Below are positions 1 through 6,664 of a stretch of DNA of 7,325 nt, piece after piece. Positions within the stretch are counted from its first letter, which is position 1. Every line of letters starts with the position of its first letter. The position numbers and the translations under genes are program-made. The DNA is from Verrucomicrobia bacterium UBA6354. Its GTDB lineage: Bacteria > Verrucomicrobiota > Kiritimatiellia > RFP12 > UBA1067. The notes beneath the pieces were generated by a model that saw only the letters and a list, made by a program, of their open reading frames with translations, searched no databases and was not told where the DNA came from. The DNA is taken from NCBI GenBank assembly GCA_002440145.1, contig DJRS01000049.1:1-7325 (forward strand), given 5' to 3'.

Positions 1-8
1 AAGAAACA

Positions 9-584
9 ATGAACATGAAAACAATGATCGCCGCGTTCGCGGTTGCCGCGACCACCGTCGCCTCGGCAGCCGAGTTCAAGTGGCTCATGTCCGACAACTA
101 CTGGGGCGGCAAAGCTTCCGACGCTAACGGATGCAGCAGAAATGATCTTGATCACTTTAGCGCCGCGCCGGGTGTGAATCGCTATCAATTCGTAACTGAC
201 ACCTCAAAATGGAATTGGACAGTTGGCACTCAAATGCAAAAACTCAAGGACGATGGGAAGTATGGCTTTACATACGATTCCGACAAAGCCTGGACTGACT
301 ACTATGGGAAGAATTACAGTCTTGTCATCAAACTGGGCGGCAATGGCGTCGGCGCCACGGCTGACAACACCGCGATATCGGGGGCTGTGTACGCGGGCTA
401 CTACGTGCGTGTCGACGATCTCTTTGACGCGCTGGCGAAAGACGGCAAGTACGAGCTCAAGGATAAGGGTGATCATCTCATTGGCACGTTCACCGGCGTT
501 GCCCCCGAGCCGACGAGTGGGCTGATGCTCCTTCTCGGTGCGGGCGTGTTGGCGCTCCGGCGCAAGCACGCGAAGGTCGCCTGA
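9..584 (+). CDS. Small secreted protein with PEP-CTERM-type C-terminal sorting tail
   Basis: The 191-residue product has an N-terminal signal peptide (Lys4, then a run of Ala, Val and Thr, with likely cleavage after Ala20 in the context ASA|AE). Its C-terminus has the tripartite PEP-CTERM layout: the motif PEPTSG from residue 166, a hydrophobic stretch (LMLLLGAGVLAL), then the basic cluster RRKHAK. In known systems an exosortase recognises and cuts this tail, usually for delivery to the outer surface or matrix; no exosortase gene is in this window. The mature part (about residues 21-165) is rich in Gly, Trp, Tyr and Asp and has one Cys (residue 42). It matches no domain I recognise, so its function is unknown. 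Position 9 is the first ATG; a second in-frame ATG at 15 would give MKTMIAAF and an equally good signal peptide. Too little upstream sequence is present to see a ribosome binding site. Base composition at about 120-330 is less GC-rich than in the downstream operon. Confident as a PEP-CTERM protein; nothing can be said about its ligand or enzymatic role. Confidence 0.87.
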   Translation: MNMKTMIAAFAVAATTVASAAEFKWLMSDNYWGGKASDANGCSRNDLDHFSAAPGVNRYQFVTDTSKWNWTVGTQMQKLKDDGKYGFTYDSDKAWTDYYGKNYSLVIKLGGNGVGATADNTAISGAVYAGYYVRVDDLFDALAKDGKYELKDKGDHLIGTFTGVAPEPTSGLMLLLGAGVLALRRKHAKVA

Positions 585-594
585 TCTTCCGCGC

Positions 595-653
595 GAAAGA
601 ACGCGACGAACCCCCTGTGCGCCCGGCGAATGGAACCGGGCGCGCGTTCTTTT
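595..653 (+). terminator. Rho-independent terminator after the PEP-CTERM gene
   Basis: An inner 8-bp stem GCGCCCGG (619-626) / CCGGGCGC (636-643) has a 9-nt loop. An outer stem AAAGAACGCG (596-605) / CGCGTTCTTT (643-652) can pair around it. The 3' arm ends in TTCTTTT, giving the U-rich exit tract. It starts 11 bases after the stop codon. The A-rich 5' flank means it could also work on the minus strand. Confidence 0.75.
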
Positions 654-673
654 GATCCTCCCGGATTCCGCAT

Positions 674-695
674 CAGCCTGTCCAGCCTGTCAGGC
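674..695. repeat. Tandem 9-bp repeat running into an inverted repeat
   Basis: CAGCCTGTC occurs twice back to back (674-682 and 683-691). The second copy runs straight into CAGGC, making the odd-length palindrome GCCTG-T-CAGGC (685-695). The first GCCTG (676-680) can also pair with CAGGC (691-695) across a 10-nt loop. It lies between the terminator and the efflux promoter, in sequence with no credible gene. The role is unknown; it may be a small dispersed repeat or a protein binding site. Confidence 0.4.
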
Positions 696-795
696 AGTTT
701 GGGTTTTGCGCCGTGTCCGCTTCGAAGGGGCCGGACGCGAGGCACGAGACCGCTGTTCCGCAAGTCCCGCCCGGACGTCTCGCGCTGCGAAGGGG

Positions 796-824
796 TTCAG
801 AAAACGCGGCGGATTTGGTATAAT
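796..824 (+). promoter_or_regulatory. Sigma-70-type promoter of the efflux operon
   Basis: A perfect -10 box TATAAT lies at 819-824, preceded by TG at 816-817, which makes it an extended -10. A -35 candidate TTCAGA (796-801, 4 of 6 to TTGACA) sits at the ideal 17-bp spacing. The expected start of transcription is near 831, giving a leader of about 35 nt before the first operon gene. I see no clear repressor operator around it. Confidence 0.7.
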
Positions 825-845
825 AGGTGGCGCAAAGAGGGTACT

Positions 846-869
846 AGAAGGGATTCAATGTCAAAATGA
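846..869 (+). promoter_or_regulatory. Ribosome binding site with a three-codon leader ORF
   Basis: The purine-rich AGAAGGGA (846-853) is the only ribosome binding site ahead of the outer membrane gene. It stands about 6 nt from an ATG at 858 and about 14 nt from the gene's own ATG at 866. The ATG at 858 opens a tiny frame (Met-Ser-Lys-stop) whose TGA at 867-869 overlaps the gene's ATG as ATGA. This allows ribosomes to load on the leader and restart on the gene. The arrangement is visible in the sequence; its use is inferred. Confidence 0.4.
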
Positions 870-2266
870 AGAGATTTTGTCCATTCTTGGGTCTGCTCCT
901 GCTCGTGTGTGGATGCGCGAATCCGGGACGCGAAGAACGGGAAGCGTCGAGCGCGGCGTTTCGGTCGCGGCTGACGGCCGAGACGGCGGAGTGGGTCGCG
1001 AGCAATCCGCCGCCGTACCGTCTGGAGCAGGTTCTGGAACGGGCGCGGACGCGTACGCTGAAGCTGACGGAAGACGAGCTCGCCGCCTCTTTGGCGCGGA
1101 TAGACCGCGCCGCGGCGTTTTCGGTGTTTCTTCCGCAGGTGGAGGCGTCCTTCGGGCGCGAGGTTCTGCACGGACGCTCCGACATGCCGGCGCTTTCGCC
1201 CGTGGCGTTCCAGGGCAACCGCCTTTGGGCGCACCAGCAGTCGCTTATGCTGACCCAGCCCGTGTTCACGCCGGTGGCCTGGACGATGTTCGTCGAAAGC
1301 GCCTATGGCGTGCGCATACGCGACATTGTCCGCGACCGGGCGCGGGAGGTTCTGGACGCGCAAGTCGCGGCGCTTTTCTACCGCGCCGTCGTCGCCGAAC
1401 GGCTCATGGAGACGTACCGGGCGCAGATCGCGAGCGACCGGGCGCTGACGAACCGGGTGGACCGCCTCGCGGACGAGGGCTACGCGCTCAAAGGCGACCG
1501 GGAACGGGCGCAGGCGCGTCTGGCGGATGGACTCCTCCACTTGCAGGAAGCGCGGGATCAGCGGGAAAATGCGCGCATGAAACTATGCGAAATAGCCGAT
1601 TTCTGGCCGTTGACGGCTCCAAAGGACGGGAATCTCTTCGTCGGCGACAGTCTGCTGGCCGTGCGGAGTCCGGCGCTGGCGGGGCTTTCCGTGGAGGAAT
1701 GCGTGTGGCGGGGACTGCTCGCGCGCAAGGACCTGTACGCGGGCGACCAGACGATCGCCCTGCGCAAAGTGCAGGTCATCGAGGCGCTGGCGGGGTTCCT
1801 GCCGAACGTGCTCTTGGGCGGCGGCGGGATAAACCAGGGGGTCGCCGCCTCGGCGATACACGGCTGGGGCGGCGGGCTCACGGCCACCTGGTCCGCCTTC
1901 GAGGGCTTCCGCACGGTGCAGGACTACCGGGCCGCGCGCGCGAAACGGGAGGCGGAATTCAAGCTGCAGGAGGACCGCATGCTGGCGGTCGTGACGGGCG
2001 TCGCCGAAGCCTACCGCAACTGGAAGCGCTGCGGACTGGAACTGGAAGCCGCCGCGCAGGCCCGGCGCGCCGCCGAAACCGACTATGCCGAAACGGAGCT
2101 GCGGTTCAGCGAAGGCGAGGAGACGCTTTCCACGGTCTTGGACAAATTGGCGGTGCGGGATGCCGCGCGCGTGCAGTATGCGGCGATGGACTACTCGTCC
2201 GCCTTGGCGGAAGTCGTTCTGCGCCAGACGATGGGTTTGGGTATTTTCGAGGAGATCGAGAAATGA
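866..2266 (+). CDS. TolC-family outer membrane efflux lipoprotein (OEP)
   Basis: This is the outer membrane duct of a tripartite RND pump. It should form a trimer with a beta-barrel in the outer membrane and a long alpha-helical tunnel into the periplasm. The 466-residue length is typical. The N-terminus is a lipoprotein signal: MKRF, a Leu-rich core, then VCGC with the lipid-bearing Cys at 17, followed by Ala18, which permits outer membrane sorting in the Lol rule. Two homologous halves are visible. The first begins near residue 50 (YRLEQVLERA) with a barrel segment around FLPQVEASFG and long Ala/Arg/Glu helices. The second starts near residue 274 (LSVEECVWRGLLARKDL) with the segment FLPNVLLGGGG. 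The last part shows the usual OEP pattern, a helix with ELRFSEGEETLSTVLD followed by an Ala-rich helix. An in-frame TAG at 845-847 makes the ATG at 866 the first possible ATG. The gene shares ATGA with the adaptor gene. Family is near certain; substrate cannot be told. Confidence 0.94.
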   Translation: MKRFCPFLGLLLLVCGCANPGREEREASSAAFRSRLTAETAEWVASNPPPYRLEQVLERARTRTLKLTEDELAASLARIDRAAAFSVFLPQVEASFGREVLHGRSDMPALSPVAFQGNRLWAHQQSLMLTQPVFTPVAWTMFVESAYGVRIRDIVRDRAREVLDAQVAALFYRAVVAERLMETYRAQIASDRALTNRVDRLADEGYALKGDRERAQARLADGLLHLQEARDQRENARMKLCEIADFWPLTAPKDGNLFVGDSLLAVRSPALAGLSVEECVWRGLLARKDLYAGDQTIALRKVQVIEALAGFLPNVLLGGGGINQGVAASAIHGWGGGLTATWSAFEGFRTVQDYRAARAKREAEFKLQEDRMLAVVTGVAEAYRNWKRCGLELEAAAQARRAAETDYAETELRFSEGEETLSTVLDKLAVRDAARVQYAAMDYSSALAEVVLRQTMGLGIFEEIEK

Positions 2267-3378
2267 AGTTGAAAAGCATTCTAGGTTTGGCGGCGGGGAT
2301 TCTTCTCGCGACGGAGGGGTGCGACAAGGCGGCTCCGGAACCCGTCGAGACGCGTCCACTCGTGAAGGTCGGGCAGGTGCGCCGAAACGTCCCGTTTTCG
2401 GACGAATTGGGCGTGCAGGGGACGGTCCGCACGAAGAATTCGGCGACGATTTCCGCGCGCATACCCGGGACGATCGACGCGATTTTCGTCGAGGAAGGCG
2501 CGTCCGTCAAGCAAGGGACGGCGCTTTTCCGCGTGGACCGGGAGAATCTGGACAACGCCGCGCGGGCGGCGACGGACGACTTGCGGCTGGCGAAGGCGCA
2601 ATTGGAGCAGGCGCGCGTGCAGAACGAGAAGGCGTCCCTGGACGCGGCGCGCATGAAGCGGCTCTTTGCGTCCGGCGCGGTCACGAAGGACCAGTGGGAG
2701 CGCGCCGACGTCGCCGCGAAAACCGCCGCGGCCGCGGCGGAAGCGGGCCAGGCGGGCGTCACCAAGGCGGAATCGGGCCTCGCCGTCGCCCGCAAGAACC
2801 TGTCCGATTCGACGGTAACGGCTCCGTTCGACGGCGTTTTGACGCACAAATACAAGGATGCCGGGGATTATGTGGGACCGGGCGTGCCGGTCTTCGCGCT
2901 GGACGACCCGTCGACGCTGGAGGCGAGTTTCGCGCTCAATGCCGCGCACTACGGGGCGGTGACGACGGGACGGACGGAGGTCCTCCTGCAGGAGACGAAC
3001 GGGGTCGCCCGCACGGCCGTCCTCACCTACAAATCGCCGCGCGTGGACCCGACCACGCGGACGTTCGAGGTGCGCACGATCCTGCCGGCCGGCACGACGT
3101 ACGCGCCGGGGATGCTGGTGGACGGACGCGTCGTCTTCGCCCGGCGCAAGGGGCAGGCCGTCCCGGCTACGGCGGTCGCCCTGCGCGGCGGAAAAGAGTC
3201 CCTCTTCAAGGTCGTGGACGGCAAAGTCGTGCGCGTGGCGGTGGAGGCGGGGCTCGAACAGGACGGATGGCGCGAAATCCGCGCACCGCACCTGGCGGAT
3301 ACGGACGCGCTGATCGTGGAAGGCATGCTCCTGGTGAACGAAGGCGACGAAGTGAGGGTCAGCCATGATACTAAGTGA
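2263..3378 (+). CDS. RND efflux periplasmic adaptor (membrane fusion protein, HlyD/AcrA type)
   Basis: This adaptor joins the inner membrane permease to the outer membrane duct. Its 371 residues show the family layout: first lipoyl half-motif (about 60-92, with GTIDAIFVEEGASVKQG), an Ala/Glu/Lys-rich alpha-helical hairpin (about 93-182), second lipoyl half (183-215, STVTAPFDGVLTH then GDYVGPGVPVFALDD), a beta-barrel domain (about 218-293) and a membrane-proximal domain (about 298-366). The N-terminus looks like a lipoprotein signal with Cys20, but the lipobox TEGC is weak because Thr and Glu sit where Leu and a small residue are usual. Asp21 follows the Cys; in E. coli, Asp at that place keeps a lipoprotein in the inner membrane, which suits an adaptor. 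The ATG at 2263 overlaps the previous stop as ATGA and has GAGGAG (2249-2254) 8 nt upstream. The same frame is open far upstream, inside the previous gene, but that part does not look like protein. The end overlaps the permease gene by 14 bases. Confidence 0.95.
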   Translation: MKLKSILGLAAGILLATEGCDKAAPEPVETRPLVKVGQVRRNVPFSDELGVQGTVRTKNSATISARIPGTIDAIFVEEGASVKQGTALFRVDRENLDNAARAATDDLRLAKAQLEQARVQNEKASLDAARMKRLFASGAVTKDQWERADVAAKTAAAAAEAGQAGVTKAESGLAVARKNLSDSTVTAPFDGVLTHKYKDAGDYVGPGVPVFALDDPSTLEASFALNAAHYGAVTTGRTEVLLQETNGVARTAVLTYKSPRVDPTTRTFEVRTILPAGTTYAPGMLVDGRVVFARRKGQAVPATAVALRGGKESLFKVVDGKVVRVAVEAGLEQDGWREIRAPHLADTDALIVEGMLLVNEGDEVRVSHDTK

Positions 3379-6300
3379 CACCGCGATCAAGAAGCCGATT
3401 CTGACGCTGGTCGGCCTCATCGTGCTGATGATGTTCGGCTTTCTGGCCGTGCGCACGATGGGCATCGACACCCTGCCGAACGTGACGATTCCTTACGTCA
3501 CGGTCACGGTGACGTATCCCGGCGCCTCGCCGGAGGAAATCGAGACGTCCGTCGTCAAGCCCATCGAGGACGCCGTCGTGCAGGTGGACGGGCTCAAGCA
3601 CATGACGGCGACGTGCGCGAACAACTTCTGCCAGGTTCTGCTGGAGTTCGAACTGGGCCGCGACCAGAACGTGGCCGCGTCGGACGTGCGCGAGAAGGTG
3701 AGCGCCATCGAGGGCGACCTGCCGGACGGCGCCGACAAGCCGCAGATCCTGAAGTACGACATGAACGCCATCCCGGTCGTGACGGTCGTCCTGACGGGCA
3801 ACTACGGCGTCGACGAACTGTACGATTACGCCGACCAGAACCTCTCGGACCGCTTTTCGGCCGTTTCCGGCGTCGCGAGCGTGGATCTGGTGGGCGGCGA
3901 GGAACGCGAGGTCGTCGTTTCCGTGGACCGCGAGAAGCTGTCCGCCGCGGGCCTCACGCTCGCGGAAGTCGTCAACAAAGTCGGCAAGGGCAACGTCAAG
4001 GTGCCGTCCGGGCAGATTTCGGACCATACGCGCGAATTCTCCATAACCTACGACGCCGAAGCGGCGACGCCCGACCGTCTGGGCGAGATCGAGCTCGGTT
4101 CGCCGCGCGGCAATCGCGTGTACCTGCGCGACGTGGCGACGTTCTCCTTCGGCACGCAGCGCCCCGAGTCCTACGCCTTCAGCGACGGGAAACCGGCCAT
4201 CGTCGTCAAAATCACCAAGCGCGGCGAAGCCAACGCCGCCAAGACGGTGGAGGGCATCCGCGCGGCGTTCGATCTCGCGCGGCAAAACCTGCCCGGGGGC
4301 ATGCGGCTGGGCTGGATACGCGACGAGGGCGCCTATGTGCACGAGACGGTCGCCGGCGGCGTCAGCTCCATTTGGCAGGGTGTGCTCCTGACGGGCCTCG
4401 TCCTGCTGCTCTTCCTTTCGGACTGGCGCACGGCGCTGACGGCGTTCGTTTCCATCCCGATCACCATCGTCATCTCCCTCATCGCCTTCACGCTCTATGG
4501 CTACACCGCCAACGTCATCACGATGAACGCGATCGGCATTTCCGTGGGCATCCTCGTGGCGAACTCCATCGTCGTGCTGGAAAACATCGTCGCCAAGCCC
4601 GGAAACGTCATGAAGGCGACGGACGAAATCGCGCTCGCCGTCGCCGCTTCCGCCCTGACGAACGTGGTGGTCTTCCTGCCGATCGCCACGATGAAGACGA
4701 TGGCCGGGCGCTTCTTCGTGCCGTTCGCCATCGTCGTGACGGCGTCCACCTTCGCGTCGCTGCTCGTCTCCTTCACGCTGACGCCGCTCATGGCGCAGGC
4801 GCTGGACGGCAGGGGCGCGGGCTTCAACCGGCTCCTGGCGCGCCTTTTCGCGCCCTGGAACGCCTTCTACGAACGTCTCGCGCGCGGCTACGCCGCTTCG
4901 CTGGGCGCCGTTTTGCGCCGTCCGAAGCTGTGGCTGGCGCTTTTCTCCGTCCTGACGCTCGCCGGGTTCGCCCTCCTGTCGCCCTACGTGAAGTCGGACT
5001 TCGTGCCGACCATGGACCGCGGCGAACTTTCGATCACGCTGGAATTCCCGGCGGACACCAACCTGGACCACGCCTCCCGGCGCGCGCAGGCGATTGCGGC
5101 GGAGTTCGAGAAGATGACGGACTCGGCGGGCAAGCCGCTCGTCGTGCACCGCGTCGTCACGGTCGGGCGCACCCAGGGCACGCTCGGACAGGTCAGCCGC
5201 GGCAGTTACCTCGCCGAGATCGACCTCGTGCTGACGGACATGACCCGGCGGCCGGACACGATAGACGCAATCGCCAGCCGCATTCGCACGCATCTCCTGT
5301 CCGAACCCGACGTGATCGCCACCGTCATGGTGCCGTCCGTCGTGGGCGGCTCGTCCCAGACGCTCCAGCTCAAGATCCTGGGCGAGGATATGGACACCCT
5401 GAACACACTGGGGCTCGCCGCGGCGCGAAAGCTGAAGGCGGACCCCTCGGCGACGGACGTCTCGCACAACGTGCGCCCGGGGCGTCCGGAGATCCGGATA
5501 CACCCCAACCGCGCCGTCCTGAACGACCTCGGCCTGACGCCCGACATTCTCGGGCTGAACCTGCGCGCGGCGTTCGCCGGCCTGACCCCCGCCACGTTCA
5601 CGCAAGGCGAGCGCTCGTACGACATCCGCGTGCGGTATGCGCAGAAGGACGGCGTCGGGCAGATTGACGAGCTCAACTTTCCCGGACCCGGGGGGCGTCC
5701 GTTCGTCCTGGGCGCCGTGGCGGACGTGAAGGAGACCATCCAGCCGGTGCAGATCGTCCGCAGCGAGAAGCGACGCTCGACGATCGTCTACGCCAACAAC
5801 GCCCCGGGGCACGGCCTGGGAGAGACCATGGCGGTCGCCACAAGCGCCCTCGCCGACAAACTGCCGCGCGGCTATGCGACGCTCTTCGGCGGCATGTCGG
5901 AATACATGCAGGAGGCGCTCGACGAGTTCGGACTGGTGACGGCAATCGCCATCGCGCTGACCTACCTCTTGCTCGCGGCGATTCTGGAGTCGTGGGTCTT
6001 GCCGTTCGTCATCCTCTTTACCGTGCCGTTCAGCTATCTGGGGATATTCGCCGCGATCGCCGTGACGGGAACGACGCTTTCCATCTTCGGACTCCTCGCC
6101 GGCATCATGCTCGTGGGCGTCGTCGTGAACGCGGCGATTCTGCTGATTGACGCGTGGCAGCGGACGGGCGACGTCCTGCAGTCGGCGAAGATGAAGTTCC
6201 GGCCCATCCTGATGAGCTGCGCCGCGGCGCTTTTCGGCATGCTGCCGATGGCGCTCGGGACGGGGCTCGGGTGCGAGCTGCGCCAGTCCATGGGCATCGG

Positions 6301-6385
6301 TTCCGTCGGCGGCATCCTTGTCTCGTCGCTCGTTTCGCTCTACTTCATCCCCGCCCTGTGCGCCCTCAAGAAGCCGCCGGTGTGA
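3365..6385 (+). CDS. RND-family efflux permease (AcrB/HAE-like) with altered proton-relay residues
   Basis: This is the inner membrane pump of the complex, expected to act as a trimer that moves substrates from periplasm or membrane into the duct. Its 1006 residues, slightly shorter than AcrB (1049), show the internal duplication of RND proteins: TM1 near residues 12-30, a periplasmic domain starting with IDTLPNVTIPYVTVTVTYPG, TM2-6 at about 336-475, TM7 near 522-540, a second periplasmic domain from about 542 (FVPTMDRGELSITLEFP), and TM8-12 from about 857 to the end. TM4 reads GILVANSIVVLEN: Ala399 and Asn400 stand where AcrB has Asp407 and Asp408. TM10 reads GVVVNAAILLID: Asn922 stands at Lys940. 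Lys944 and Ser951 stand at Arg971 and Thr978. The frame is intact with no sign of decay. The ATG at 3365 has GAGGG (3354-3358) 6 nt upstream and lies inside the adaptor's last codons, so translation is probably coupled. Family assignment is very secure; substrate class is open, and with these residue changes standard proton drive is uncertain. Confidence 0.96.
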   Translation: MILSDTAIKKPILTLVGLIVLMMFGFLAVRTMGIDTLPNVTIPYVTVTVTYPGASPEEIETSVVKPIEDAVVQVDGLKHMTATCANNFCQVLLEFELGRDQNVAASDVREKVSAIEGDLPDGADKPQILKYDMNAIPVVTVVLTGNYGVDELYDYADQNLSDRFSAVSGVASVDLVGGEEREVVVSVDREKLSAAGLTLAEVVNKVGKGNVKVPSGQISDHTREFSITYDAEAATPDRLGEIELGSPRGNRVYLRDVATFSFGTQRPESYAFSDGKPAIVVKITKRGEANAAKTVEGIRAAFDLARQNLPGGMRLGWIRDEGAYVHETVAGGVSSIWQGVLLTGLVLLLFLSDWRTALTAFVSIPITIVISLIAFTLYGYTANVITMNAIGISVGILVANSIVVLENIVAKPGNVMKATDEIALAVAASALTNVVVFLPIATMKTMAGRFFVPFAIVVTASTFASLLVSFTLTPLMAQALDGRGAGFNRLLARLFAPWNAFYERLARGYAASLGAVLRRPKLWLALFSVLTLAGFALLSPYVKSDFVPTMDRGELSITLEFPADTNLDHASRRAQAIAAEFEKMTDSAGKPLVVHRVVTVGRTQGTLGQVSRGSYLAEIDLVLTDMTRRPDTIDAIASRIRTHLLSEPDVIATVMVPSVVGGSSQTLQLKILGEDMDTLNTLGLAAARKLKADPSATDVSHNVRPGRPEIRIHPNRAVLNDLGLTPDILGLNLRAAFAGLTPATFTQGERSYDIRVRYAQKDGVGQIDELNFPGPGGRPFVLGAVADVKETIQPVQIVRSEKRRSTIVYANNAPGHGLGETMAVATSALADKLPRGYATLFGGMSEYMQEALDEFGLVTAIAIALTYLLLAAILESWVLPFVILFTVPFSYLGIFAAIAVTGTTLSIFGLLAGIMLVGVVVNAAILLIDAWQRTGDVLQSAKMKFRPILMSCAAALFGMLPMALGTGLGCELRQSMGIGSVGGILVSSLVSLYFIPALCALKKPPV

Positions 6386-6496
6386 CGATAAACGACCGTT
6401 TTTGCGGTTTCAAGAACAAAACACAGAAATATCCCTTTTAAGCTCGAGCCATCCGGGACACCGGTGCCGTTTCATCGGCATAAAACAGCGGAATAC

Positions 6497-6525
6497 TTCA
6501 GGTTTCCCCTCCGCCATCCTATTAT
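6497..6525 (+). promoter_or_regulatory. Possible promoter of a short intergenic transcript
   Basis: TTCAGG (6497-6502), a 17-bp spacer and TATTAT (6520-6525, 5 of 6 to TATAAT) followed by AGG resemble the efflux operon promoter, which has TTCAGA, 17 bp and TATAAT followed by AGG. The block CTATTATAG also gives a TATAAT on the minus strand, but no -35 box matches there. No + gene follows, so a transcript from here would be non-coding and could end at the hairpin 6623-6664. Confidence 0.3.
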
Positions 6526-6622
6526 AGGTTTATAGGGACATCCCCCGCGGCTGGCGGCCAATCCAAAGGATGGACCGCAAGGGATAGACTGCCCCATCTG
6601 CGCCGGATGCGCAACAGAACTT

Positions 6623-6664
6623 CAAGGGAACGCGTTCCTAAGGTGCCGGGAACGCGTTCTCTTG
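6623..6664. terminator. 16-bp hairpin between converging genes, probable bidirectional terminator
   Basis: CAAGGGAACGCGTTCC (6623-6638) pairs with GGAACGCGTTCTCTTG (6649-6664) over 16 bp with a single G-U pair and a 10-nt loop. It lies between a + operon ending at 6385 and a minus gene ending at 6957, so it may stop either or both. Its 3' arm on the + strand is pyrimidine-rich (TTCTCTTG), much like the terminator at 595-653, but no long U-tract follows on either side. Each arm also contains its own palindrome AACGCGTT; the two centres are 22 bp apart, so a pair of protein binding sites is an alternative reading. Confidence 0.5.

Noticed and set aside
630..869. A 79-codon frame between the PEP-CTERM gene and the efflux operon
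   Set aside because: It starts inside the terminator, runs through the promoter and has low-complexity composition. Only its last three codons, as a leader starting at 858, are of interest.
538..3378. A 946-codon open frame spanning the outer membrane gene in another frame and continuing into the adaptor
   Set aside because: Only the part from 2263 onward is protein-like (the adaptor). The upstream part is Arg/Gly/Ala-rich and lies out of frame over a well-recognised TolC-family gene; high GC keeps the frame open by chance.
3613..5667. A 684-codon open frame within the permease gene, + strand
   Set aside because: It is Arg/Gly/Ala/Pro-rich without motifs and out of frame with the real gene.
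3371..5812. An 813-codon open frame antisense to the permease
   Set aside because: The translation is dominated by Arg, His, Asp and Val with no recognisable domain, and it mirrors a clearly conserved RND gene. It is a shadow frame of GC-rich coding DNA.
6390..6410. A possible terminator directly after the permease stop (ACCG-tttttg-CGGT)
   Set aside because: The stem is only 4 bp and the T-run lies in the loop and not after the stem.
6554..6600. Resemblance to a c-di-GMP (GEMM) riboswitch around ACCGCAAGGGATAGACTGCC
   Set aside because: The core conserved segments and tetraloop-receptor parts do not line up, and no + strand gene lies downstream to be controlled.
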